The position numbers and the translations under genes are program-made. This document shows, piece by piece, positions 10,020 to 20,266 of a stretch of 64,000 nucleotides of DNA. The stretch spans positions 1,106,631 to 1,170,630 of the forward strand of contig NC_134033.1 of NCBI RefSeq assembly GCF_964204645.1, written 5' to 3'. Source of the stretch: Tubulanus polymorphus. Lineage: Eukaryota; Nemertea; Palaeonemertea; Tubulaniformes; Tubulanidae. The notes under the pieces were generated by a model. The model had not been told where the DNA came from. It saw only the letters and a program-made list of their open reading frames with translations, and did not search any database. Each line of letters starts with the position of its first letter. The stretch's first letter is position 1.

Positions 10020-10555
10020 CAAACTGGTTCTTCAGTTCAGATTACCCTCACAACTGTGGAACTGGATCCTGAATTACCCTCACAACTGTGGAACTGGATC
10101 CTGAATTACCCTCACAACTGTGGAACTGGATCCTGAATTACCCTCACAACTGTGGAACTGGATCCTGAATTACCCTCACAACTTTGGAACTGGATCCTGA
10201 ATTCAAAATTACCCTCACAACTGTGGAACTGGATCCTGAGTTCACAGTTAACACTTACTCACAACTGTGGAACTGGATCCTGAGTTCACAGTTAACTCTA
10301 ACTCACAACTGTGGAACTGGATCCTGAATTCAGAATTACCCTCACAACTGTGGAACTGGATCCTGAGTTCACAGTTAACACTTACTCACAACTGTGGAAC
10401 TGGATCCTGAGTTCACAGTTAACTCTAATTCACAACTGTGGAACTGGATCCTGAGTTTTCAGTTAACTCTAACTCACAACTGTAGAACTGGATCCTGAGT
10501 TTTCAGTTAACTCTAATTCACAACTGTGGAACTGGATCCTGAATTACCCTCACAA
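10020..10555. repeat. Minisatellite, 32- and 44-bp units with core ACTGTGGAACTGGATCCTG
   Basis: At least 14 copies of the core ACAACTGTGGAACTGGATCC are spaced by either AATTACCCTC (32-bp unit) or an AGTTCACAGTTAA spacer (44-bp unit), in alternating blocks. The core recurs in arrays at 11240, 26330, 45685, 47670 and 58680. Confidence 0.9.
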
Positions 10556-11239
10556 CTTGAATCGACAGTATTCTACAGACTTGTAGATCCGTAGTAAAGT
10601 GATACGAATATAAGAAAAAGTAGCATGCGAGTAATTCCAGTGTTTATTGTACGCACGCATGAGTCTTTCATTCACCACTGGCTGCTCGAGTAATGAAGTA
10701 TGTGCTACACCGCTCGTAGATATGATTAGGTATAAAAATAAACTTCCGGAATGAAGAGTGAGAGAGAAATATGAAACCATTCTGATCGCGTTATCACATC
10801 ATGTGTTTGTAATAAGTTCAAACGTTTTCATTCAACCTCTATAAATACCTGTATATCAAGCAAGGGCAGTCGAGGTTGATTCTAGGGAAGGGGGAGAGAG
10901 GGGCTGTCAGGAGGCGTTATAGTCTTAATGTAATTTTCTACTCTGAAAATCTAACCACGAGTCACCAAAATTAGTATACGAAAAAAGAATATCAAGGATA
11001 TCATTGAACACATTTCAATATAGACTTGATCCAGAAAAATGTGTGCGGGAAGAAGGACTTACAAATACTGGTCTCCACAATATAGACACTAGACACTAGA
11101 TCAACCTCATAATAGAACCATTAATAAACAGGCCTATATACATTATGTACTATCAATGGTACAGTACAGAGTACACCGAAAATCAAAACATTTAACTCAT
11201 TAATTATTTCCATTTAGTTCGACCCAAACTAGAGTGACA

Positions 11240-11595
11240 ACTGCGGAAATGGTTTCAGTAACTGTGGAACTGAGTATAGTTACTGTAGAACTGGGTCCTG
11301 TACTGTGGAACAGGGTCCAGTAACTGTGGAACTGAGTCCAGAACTCAGAGTCCAGAACTGTGGAACTGAGTCCAGTAAATGTGGAACTGAGTCCTAAACT
11401 GTGGAACTGCGACCTGAACTGTGGTACTGGGACCAGAAATGTGGAACTGAGTCCAGAACTATCGGATTGGATACTGAACTGTTGCCCTTTTGTCCAGAAC
11501 TGTGTGAAATGAATCCAGCTTCTGGTACGATGGACCCATGGAACTGAGTCCCGAACTGTGGAACTTGGCCCAGAAGTGTGGAACTAAGTCCAGAC
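11240..11595. repeat. Degenerate minisatellite, core CTGTGGAACTGAGTCCAG
   Basis: About 15 degenerate copies of GTGGAACTGAGTCCAG with variable spacing. Same core family as the array at 10020-10555, but more diverged. Confidence 0.8.
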
Positions 11596-11599
11596 GAAG

Positions 11600-12620
11600 T
11601 GTTTAATTGAATTCACTAATTACAGTTATTATGGTAATTAAGAGAATTATTCCACCATTAATTGATGTAGTTACAAGTAACAAGTAAACAGTGTATCTCA
11701 ACACCAACAGCAAATACACAGTAAAATAGGTCAAATATATTAACACATACCAACAGGCCTCCGTGTAGAGCGAGCCAATATTAGGGATATAAAAATATCC
11801 ATCCATATGGAGCTGAACATTTATCCTAAGTCTGATTGTCTACCCTATATTGACAAACAAACCTTCTAAACAGACAAAGTAAAATTTACTTAACCAACCT
11901 TTAACTTTCCTGATAATTTTACAAACCACTGTTCTGTGACTGTGTCAGTCAGTCCAGAGCCCCAGAAGGGAACTACAACATCAAATTGACCCTAGTCAGT
12001 AACCAGTCCGTGGTTTAGTTTCAATTGGATATTTTCATAAGCCCATCCGATTAAAGGCTTACCACCAACAATTAGGTAACTTAACTAAATTGACCCCCCC
12101 CCCCCTGCTCGCTCTAGGCCGGCCCAAGAAGCAGCGTGTTCTTGCTGTCGACTTTCGCTATTCGAAACCTCTGTCACGAGTCAATATCAGAGATTAGCCA
12201 CAAATATAATTTCAAAATTCAGAAATGCCAGAATTGGTTACATCAACGTGTACATACATATACAGATACAGAAATTTGTAGTAATAAAATCGTGATTGAA
12301 TTGAAATTGATATGCAATCGACTCGGCTTTTGACGTTTTAAAAGTCTTTGAACAAAATTTTGCACTCAATTATTGAACATTGTATTCTAAACAAACTGAT
12401 TATTTACCTGAATTTCGATGACAGTCTCTAAATAATTCTCCGCGAGTCAAGAGAAAACTAATTTTTTAGAGCATCCACGAAACGGAAGTACCAAAAACCA
12501 TACATATCATATTTGTTACATCGTATGCTAAATAATTTTGTTTTTCAGATTCATACAGTTACTTCCGCATATTTAGGTTCGAATCCCGATTTTAGCGATT
12601 CGGTATTTAAATTCGCCACC
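11600..12620. other. Intergenic, no gene recognised
   Basis: AT-rich sequence with short chance ORFs only, and a C14 run near 12096. No exon with both splice sites and a recognisable protein was seen. Confidence 0.4.
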
Positions 12621-12624
12621 GGGC

Positions 12625-12716
12625 GTCACATGGAGGATGGATGACACCAGTATCCTTTTCTTTAATTTTTGCATAAAAGGGATATCGGTGTCATCCATCC
12701 TCCATTGAATTGTGAC
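12625..12716. repeat. 92-base hairpin (long perfect-arm inverted repeat)
   Basis: TGGAGGATGGATGACACC (12631-12648) pairs with GGTGTCATCCATCCTCC (12688-12704). Outer GTCACA/TGTGAC and inner TATCC(T)TTT / AAAAGGGATA also pair, leaving a loop of about 20 T-rich bases. It is either a minimal MITE or a precursor-like hairpin. Confidence 0.75.
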
Positions 12717-13440
12717 AAGCTCCTATGAAATTGATATTCTTAGTTTGCCCTATGAGACGAAAGTATTGGTCTGCTGCGGTGCCCCTCCCGCTTTAATTTC
12801 AAAAATAATTGACCAATTAGCACTGTATCCTCGAGTTAGCCTATCAAGAAACTGCTCCTTCTATTCTATGCTCCCGCTAATTAAATCAGTATTTTATTAA
12901 CCACTGAAAAGCACCACAGCGGAATTGTTGCTATAGAAATTAACAACTAAAAAGTTTCAACATGAATGATGAAAATGTACATCGTTTTATTCACACGACA
13001 ATAATATCTTAATCGAGGAATCATCATGCAAGTTCCTAATTTACAAACATGCGTTATGTGTTACAATAACAATCTCCAACATAGAACATTAAAACTAGAA
13101 ATGGAACATACAGATTCACTTTGGAAATCTAAGTATCAACTAATCATTACTTTCACTAGAAAACTAGAATTTTGCCTACTTTGCCTTGTCTTAAAGATTT
13201 CCAAGCACCTTGGCATTAAATACTAAGTATTCTGATGTTTTTTTTCTGGCAGCTTCGAAAACATCAACATAATCATACAATCGGTAACTAATCAATAACA
13301 TCAATAACTTAAGTTTATAGCTGTTTTACATTCTTTCTAAAAAGTAAAATGTATTAACCAGATTTTAGATTGTAAGTCTACCCCAGTATAACGATCAACA
13401 GTCACAGCAGTGATTGAGCGCAGCTAGTTGAAAGGACGGG

Positions 13441-13594
13441 TCGATCTTTCATCACAGTTATTCAAAGCATTCCATCATATCAGTTATTTTCTTTAAGTGT
13501 GTTCGATTTAGTTAAGGTTTATGGTTATTTGTTTTGTTCATTACAATAACCGAGTCCGATAGAATGCTTTGAATAACAACAGAAAAGATCTCGG
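13441..13594. repeat. Inverted-repeat element with ~16-bp core arms
   Basis: GTTATTCAAAGCATTC (13457-13472) is mirrored by GAATGCTTTGAATAAC (13562-13577), and GATCTTTC / GAAAAGATC extend the pairing outward. The loop has no coding signal. Probably a short MITE. Confidence 0.6.
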
Positions 13595-14689
13595 GTTTTC
13601 GCTATACTTAGGGAAGGTTGTTCGATAAATGAAGAACCTTGTTGATAAATATTTGAAAAAATGCCTTTTCATGTAAATAGAATATTAATTTGTTGTTTGT
13701 TTTTATTGTTGTTCATTATTTTAATCTATTTTTCAATATCATCTATTTATGTATGTACTTGTATTTTGTATTATTTACTACTTATTATTTATTGGTTTTT
13801 TTTTAATTTTTTTTTTTTTAATTTATGTACTTGTAGTTTGTATTATGTATTATTCATACTCCTCTATTTACAACTGCAGGCATTTTTTCACTGTAAAGTT
13901 TCTGGGCCCATTTTAGAAAAGCACTACCGATTCACTGCCACTCCTTAATAATCATTATACACCCGATTTGAAGCTAAGTGATTATTCACGAGAGCCATCT
14001 CGTGATATGGATTTACCCATTACAATAAAAGAAGTTCAAACAGCTATAAACAATGTTAAAACGTTCAAAATTATTCCTAGCTATAACTTTATGCCTTGTT
14101 ATTCCTAGCTTTACCTCTCAAATGTAAATAATGGTCGCCTTTCAGATAAAAGCTTTTGTTTTCAAATACGTAGCTATGATCATCGAACAGATTGATGGAG
14201 GCTTAAAGGTCAAAATGAAAATCGACATATACGATTCAATTGTGAATCGGTTACATGGGCCTTCGAAAATATGAATGCCATCAAATTAGTACATCTTCAA
14301 TTCAGCAAATACTTAATATTTGTACATCAACACTGGCCTAACATTATGTTCTATGTTTCCTAACTACGTGATACCTACACGGACAAATGGCCATAAATGA
14401 CTATGTTTAACTATGGTAAAGTTTGATGATTAAACTGACAACATCACGTTGAAACTATATCTCAGTTAAGGAGTTAACTCAACAGACCTACGAGTCCCTA
14501 GTGACTAACTTAACTTGACTAATTTATCGACCAAGGATCGAAGACCAATATCGTTAATTAATGGAGCTTAGCTTTTATTAGACTCTCACATTGCATAAAA
14601 CATCATAAAATAATATCCTCGAAAACACTATAATCAGACTGGTTTGAAAAAGGTGATAAGCAAAAAAATCAATACTTTACTAAAGAAGT

Positions 14690-14885
14690 CCGCTATTGTC
14701 TTTGCCGCTCCTGGATCTCAGTGTTTATAACATGCACTATTGTTTATGTAGCTCACTTATAAGATACAGTGATTCATCCTGATTTAGTGTCTATGAGATA
14801 ATCCATTAGCTCTGTCGCTCGAATCAGTGTTTATAAGATTCACTATTGTCTCTGCTGCTCCTGATAAAATGTTTTATAGAAATCA
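14690..14885. repeat. Degenerate ~65-bp tandem repeat
   Basis: Three imperfect units contain TCAGTGTTTATAA, then CACTATTGT, then TCTGCTGCTCCTG or similar. No coding meaning seen. Confidence 0.5.
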
Positions 14886-14957
14886 ACCACCGATTGTAGA
14901 AGAATCCATCGTTGAGTGATTAATCCGTCGCTGGCTCCTCAACTTATCACCTGGGCT

Positions 14958-17402
14958 TCTGCAGTTTTCATCAGCAAATGGGTTAATCAGTATTCATCTA
15001 CTTGTAGATTTTCTGATGAGTAGTTGATCTCAAGCTGAGCTTTTTCTTATAGTTAAAATTTAGCTGCAATGAATAAAAGAAGATATCCTGTAATGACAAA
15101 ATATTTCAATAAGAATTAATCATAATAATTTCATGTATATCAAGTTACCTCATATGATTGCTTGGTTCGTAATCGGCGTGGATCATCTAAGTTGGTTGGT
15201 TAATGAGTTCGATTCTAATTGGCCTCATCTGTATGCTGTTCCGGTTGGTTGATGTTGGTTGATTTTGGACGAGTAGCTGATCTCAAGCTGGGTTTTTTCT
15301 GATAGTTGAAATTCAGCTGCAATAAAAGAAGATATGTTGTAATGACAAAATATTTCATTTAGAATTTATCATAATAATTTCCATAAAAATAAACTTACCG
15401 GTACATTTCAAGATTGATTGGTTGAGTATCGGTGACGATCTTCTGAGTTGGTTGGATTTTCTGCGGGCAATTGGTAGATTTCGTTTAGTTGAGTATTGGT
15501 GACGATATTCTGAGTTTGTTTGATTCTTCTGCGGGCGATTGGTAGATTTCGTTTGATTGATTTGAGTTGGTGTCCCTTACACACCACACCTGCCGGGAGC
15601 GAAACAGGCGGTTTTTTTTCAAAATCGGAAATCGAAGTACAGATATAGTTGTGTGATCGGCGGTCGAGTTTACAGAATTTTCTTTCTTTAAATCCAAGCA
15701 CATAATTGCGAAATTTGGTTCCAGTTCATTCAAACAATCTTGCAACCAGTCAGAAAGCGACTGATTGGGGTTAACTTTTTTTCTGCCTATTTTTATACAT
15801 CGAGATTTTGGATATTAAGGTTGAAGATCATTTTGTGCATTCTATGACTAGTCGATTAGTAGTTTAGCTGGAAAAAAGAGCAGAATCTTGTGAGCAAAAA
15901 ATCCTTTCGAATATCACTGATCATAATGAACGTGTCAATTCACATATAAGATCAGCAATGTGGACCGATACGTAGATTTTGATGATAGTCAATTAATAGA
16001 TGATATTAATATGAAATTCAACTCATATAGTTATTCATCTATATTCTAGATATCTAAGCAACGGTTGATTATTATAGTTTAACAGCAGATCGATTATAGC
16101 ATCTATAGTCATCTTTAGGAATACCAGAGTTACAACATATTTAGTAATGCATAATAAATCTTATCGAATTATTTTTGTACTGTTTTTCTCTTCTACCATC
16201 GTTAATTCTTGATGTTTTTCTTTCTCGGGTGCTAAACACCCAGTGGCCAGTAGGCTTTTATTGAAACCCAGGACCATCATACAGTTAGTAATATTGCCCT
16301 ATATACATTTCGATTGTCGGCTAAACCATATTCGTATTATCAAATTAACTTCATCGTCAATTAATAAACTTTAAGAGATGTTTTCTAGTACCCATAGATG
16401 GTGACATCTGTATCCAGTGAATTGTATTCTAGCTATTCATTTTTAGTGGTAAATTAGAAATTCCCTTATAGCCGAATTGCTATACAATCTTTATTCCCCC
16501 TTTATAGTAGTACACTGTGTATAAGGATTGAAAGACCTTGTTATGACCGGACCTCCCTGGTGCGGTGCATGACATGATGCTAGAAAATAGTTTGAAGGAG
16601 AGGGGTTAGTAAAAGAGAGCTATAAGCAAGAGGAATAAGACCTAAGTTTAGGATATCCTGTCAGAATAAGGCTCTCAATCTGACATACACAGTGAAATTG
16701 AAATATTCCCCTTTCCAAATTCAGGAATGTATTTGAAGTACAGATTTGATTTATCTCCCTTCGATCAGAAGTAAATCTGCGTTAAATGATTTTGGCAATA
16801 AGTATTATAACTAATTTAGCTGTATGAAGACACAATAGGTTCACTTAAATACAGATAAATGAATGTGCTCAGATACAGATGTATCAGCTACATTAATTAG
16901 TAAATTGTCCTATCTATATCTTGATATGATTGTACAAGCCATATGAGGCCTGAAATATCTACGGTTCATTCGGAAAATTTCACATAAGATATTGAATTTA
17001 CCTTAATTGTACATACTTAAAAAATCCTGTAAATTGTCCTATCTATATCTATACCCCAGATATGATAATCAACTTAGCTTTATGTATGTATGCATTCCAG
17101 TTGCCATGCAGGATGAGGTCAAGACTGCCAGGTTTGGTTGCGGCAGGTCTTTCGGTATTTGGTTCATTCAAGGTGGAGTCTTTTGTGGGCACTTCTAGTG
17201 GGTAGATTTTAGATGGGCCTTTCCGGATTAACCTGAAATGAGTAAAAGAACGATATTCTGTAGTTACACAATCCTTTCTGTATCATACATCGTAATTTAC
17301 ATGAGTATCAACTTAACTTTCAATATTGCTGAGTTCAGTGTTCTTTTTTCGCCATCTTCGGTAGTCGCCTTCAGCATCTTCTTCTTCATCTTGGGAGTCC
17401 TG
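14958..17402 (-). other. Tandemly duplicated exon-intron-like modules, possible unrecognised or decayed gene
   Basis: On the minus strand three homologous segments each look like a donor, an 85-95 base intron ending in TTTTAYT(CA)TTGCAG or CATTTCAG, and a following exon. The junctions are donor near 15398 to acceptor near 15310, donor near 15151 to acceptor near 15057, and a donor-like GTTAAG near 17316 to acceptor near 17242. The exons after the first two acceptors begin CTGAATTTCAACTAT and CTAAATTTTAACTAT. Other pieces: 15485-15745 minus is open for 86 codons (SDWLQDCLNELEPNF ... ISVLRFPILKKNRLF) and 17310-17391 minus encodes an acidic DSQDEEEDAEGD stretch. No family is recognised, and stop codons interrupt most exon reading frames near the donors. 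This suggests a non-coding transcript or a pseudogene. Confidence 0.35.
15485..15745 (-). CDS. Unidentified open frame, possible exon
   Basis: An 86-codon open frame; the first true ATG is about 13 codons in (MCLDLKKENS). Upstream, TTAACCCCAATCAG could act as an acceptor, extending the frame to SLSDWLQDC. A GTGTGG after CGGCAG could be an internal donor near 15588. A second frame over the same bases (15408-15701) is also open for 97 codons. Composition looks more protein-like than the flanks, but no domain is recognised. It is adjacent to the duplicated modules described at 14958-17402. Confidence 0.25.
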   Translation of the reverse strand: MQDCLNELEPNFAIMCLDLKKENSVNSTADHTTISVLRFPILKKNRLFRSRQVWCVRDTNSNQSNEIYQSPAEESNKLRISSPILN

Positions 17403-17479
17403 AAATGAAAAAAAAAGAGAAGAGCAATGAAAACCTGGTACGGAACAAAACTAATGTCTGAAAGCTTTTCAGCTCTCCA

Positions 17480-17710
17480 TTGTCGGTCACATGCCGAGAA
17501 CACCAGACAATGAGCCAGCCAGGAATATACTGCCCTCTACACGCCCTCACACAGAACGCGAAAACCAGAATGACAACGCCTCACATTCCCCATCTAACTG
17601 CAGGATGTACTGGGCGACGTCAGTAACTGACACACCTGTAAAATTGCACGAAACACAAATAGCGCAGTACAACCAGCTTGCCCGGGTTGAGATTCAGGAT
17701 CTCAACTAGC
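17480..17710 (+). pseudogene. Relic of a non-LTR retrotransposon reverse transcriptase C-terminal region (plus strand)
   Basis: The plus strand reads GHMPRTPDNEPARNILPSTR followed by PHTERENQND, then a GDVS-like region. This resembles the C-terminal segment after the RT domain of RTE/Jockey-type elements (GHVxRM ... LP). It is about 75% identical to the inverted copy at 18045-18240. Frame breaks and missing upstream RT motifs mark it as a fragment. Confidence 0.55.
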
Positions 17711-17990
17711 ACTCAAAAGCGTGACAAGAGACTTCATCCACTGACCGAGGTTGTCACAAGGACACAATGAAACTAGCACTCACAAGCCGACAAGAGACTT
17801 CATCCACTGACCGGGGTTGTCACAAGGACACAATGAAAACTAGCAATCAAACTAGAAATCAAAGAGCGTGACAGTAGAATCATCCCTCAGCCGACTCAGA
17901 ATACCAGAAACAAAGAGCGTGACAGTAGAATCATCCCTCATCCGGGCGGTCACAAGGACACAATGAATGCTAGTAGCGTGACAATCCAGT
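17706..17990. repeat. ~60-bp tandem repeat between the two LINE relics
   Basis: Four imperfect units contain AGCGTGACA (or GCCGACA), then GAGACTTCATCCACTGACC or AGAATCATCCCTC, then GTCACAAGGACACAATGA. The array fills the loop between the two inverted retrotransposon fragments. Confidence 0.7.
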
Positions 17991-18240
17991 ATAACCGCTC
18001 CATTTGTATCCCGCGCAATCCCACAGATATGCCCGTCATTGACGTCACCTAGCACACTCTGTTGATAGGTGGGGAGAGTAAGGCCTCGTCATCCTGGTTT
18101 TCGTGTTCCGTATGAGAGCGTGTAGAGGGCAGCCATTTCCTGACCGACTCTTTGTCTGACATCCTCGACACATGACCGGCGAAGGAGAGCCGACGCTTTC
18201 GGAGATTAGTTTTGTTCCTGCAAACGTTGAAAATCGACAG
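17950..18240 (-). pseudogene. Relic of a non-LTR retrotransposon reverse transcriptase C-terminal region (minus strand)
   Basis: The minus strand encodes RKRRLSFAGHVSRMSDKESV, then LPSTRSHTEHENQDD, then in another frame LLGDVNDGHICGIARD. The FAGHVSRM motif followed by a GDV...IA segment is typical of the post-RT region of non-LTR retrotransposon ORF2. It is the inverted partner of the copy at 17480-17710. No catalytic RT motif (YADD type) is present. Confidence 0.6.
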
Positions 18241-18440
18241 AGAAATCGGCCCTGAAAAATAAAACGGATTAATCCCTGAAAAATAGAACGGATTAATAAA
18301 CACAGAACAGTACAGGACAGTACAGAGACGAACAGTAACACATAAAACATAAAGACGTCGTTCCTCAGGAAGCAGGAACAGGAGCAGGAGCGGGAGCGCA
18401 GCGAAAATCGCCAGGAGAATCCACGGTAGCATGTTCACAG

Positions 18441-20266
18441 TGTGAGTGTGCAGAGGTGAATGAGGCCTATGCTTGTGTACACCGTGGTCAGCCGGTTTCG
18501 TATTCAGTGGCGCGTATGAATGATATGAACAACTCTGAAAAGCCGCAATTGTGTCTCAATTGTTGAATGGGTTTACATTATGAAAGGTTCCACCGCTGGG
18601 TTGAATACACGCCAGTAGTCAGCTGAACAATATAGTGGAGGAACTGAATAAGGCCATGAAATAAATTACTTGATTCCCAATAGCTACCTCCGAATTTATT
18701 GGCTGCCACCTGTTTTTATTTTCTTAAATTCTAGAATAATTTATAAATTATACCGACCGATAGTCAGTTAAAGATTCACCCCAACACAGGTCTTCATATC
18801 ATAGAAACCGCGTAAACATTTACTTATGAAATTAGTTTATTAGTCACAACTACGTTAAGGACAGTTCATGCACCCCGAGATAACTAACTCACACCATGCA
18901 CGAGGAAAGCGGTCTATTTGAGTCATTGGGGGAAACCCACTAATACCATGTATTCATGATTAATTATCATTCATACTGTTATCGCAGAATCCCGTCAATA
19001 GACAGATTTTCATTAAAAAAACTCCTTGATTCAATTGAGGGGAGACAAATTAGGCTTTTTAATTACTTGGAGCACCGATCCTCTGAAATTCTGCCAAAAA
19101 CTTCATGCTTACCACTCATAATTTGAAGAAAAAAAACAAATTGTTTTCTTTAATTTTGATACTGGATTTAACGGTACATCATCATGTAAATTTAGGAAAG
19201 TCCATATTAGAATTTCGTTTCTTGTTCCAAATTACTCTTATCCCATTTTTGATTTCGGTCAAAGAGTATGGCGGTATCAAATCATGCGTACAGGGTCAGT
19301 CTGTCCATGAGGATACTAGTAGTGATAAGTCAGACCAGTCATGATTAGGCTATAAAGCAATTCACGAAGTGACAAACTGCCACCTGCCACTTTTTTCCGC
19401 ATTAAGTGTTAAATTTTGCTTAAGCCTATAAAAATCATGTCATCATTGATGCCGGTCCTCTGATAGAAGAAAAATAAACTACTGTAGCAGAAACGTTAAT
19501 AAAGAGAAATATCATATTATTTTATGAGACATTGGAAACTCCTATGAATAACAAATAATTTGAAACAATAGGTTTGCCGACTGAAATTTGGTCCACCTTA
19601 CAGCTCCGGCGTTAGTGGGGTCAGTCAGACACTGCAACTCGCCTACGACCCTCTGTTGCCAAACAAGAAAACGATAACAAACCGATTGAAAACATTTATC
19701 ACAATAAATCTATTGTTCACAATTCAAATAATAAATACATTATTTTTCATATCAACGACGTCGGACCGAGAGAACCCTCGGGGAGAGAGGGAGGCTTAGA
19801 GAGAGAGATAGCCACGGGAAAACAGTGAAAACAGCAAAATCTGTATTTGTAACAGAAAGTCTTAGTTCCCGCTCCCCCCCTCAACGTGATGTCTAACAAA
19901 CAAATGACTTCTTTCTTACTCAACCCCCCCCCAGCGTGTCATTGACCCTACACTTTTTTCTCCAACCTCTAGAAGACCAGGAAGCCGCAATCAAACCCCC
20001 AATGACTTCTCCCCCTCTCCCCACTCTTGACCTTTCGACTCAATTCTAAGACTCGATTTCAAAACTTTCCATTTTCAAAAGATTCAGTGTTGAAAACGAC
20101 TCATAGAATTAAGTCTAAACGTCACTGCTGTCTTAGTCTTGAAACCAGCTCATGGAACCTTTCCACTTTCCCTCTCCCCTAGCCCCTCCCATATCCACCA
20201 CTCACTGTGGAAATGCATTCTAAAATCCTAATTACACTTATGAAGTCTAAATATTTATACGTTTCA
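18441..20266. other. Intergenic, downstream of GFM1, no gene recognised
   Basis: Mostly AT-rich DNA with GA-rich patches (near 19785-19815) and C runs (near 19880 and 19925). It should include the GFM1 3' UTR next to 20267, but no single poly(A) signal could be chosen on the minus strand. Confidence 0.4.

Noticed and set aside
12570-12600. TTTAGGTTCGAATCCCG, a tRNA B-box-like sequence
   Set aside because: No A box or acceptor stem at the right distance; not a tRNA gene.
13661-13948. Hydrophobic 95-codon ORF (plus strand) resembling a membrane peptide
   Set aside because: It is a T-rich low-complexity stretch; hydrophobicity follows from poly-T codons, and no splice or conservation signal is seen.
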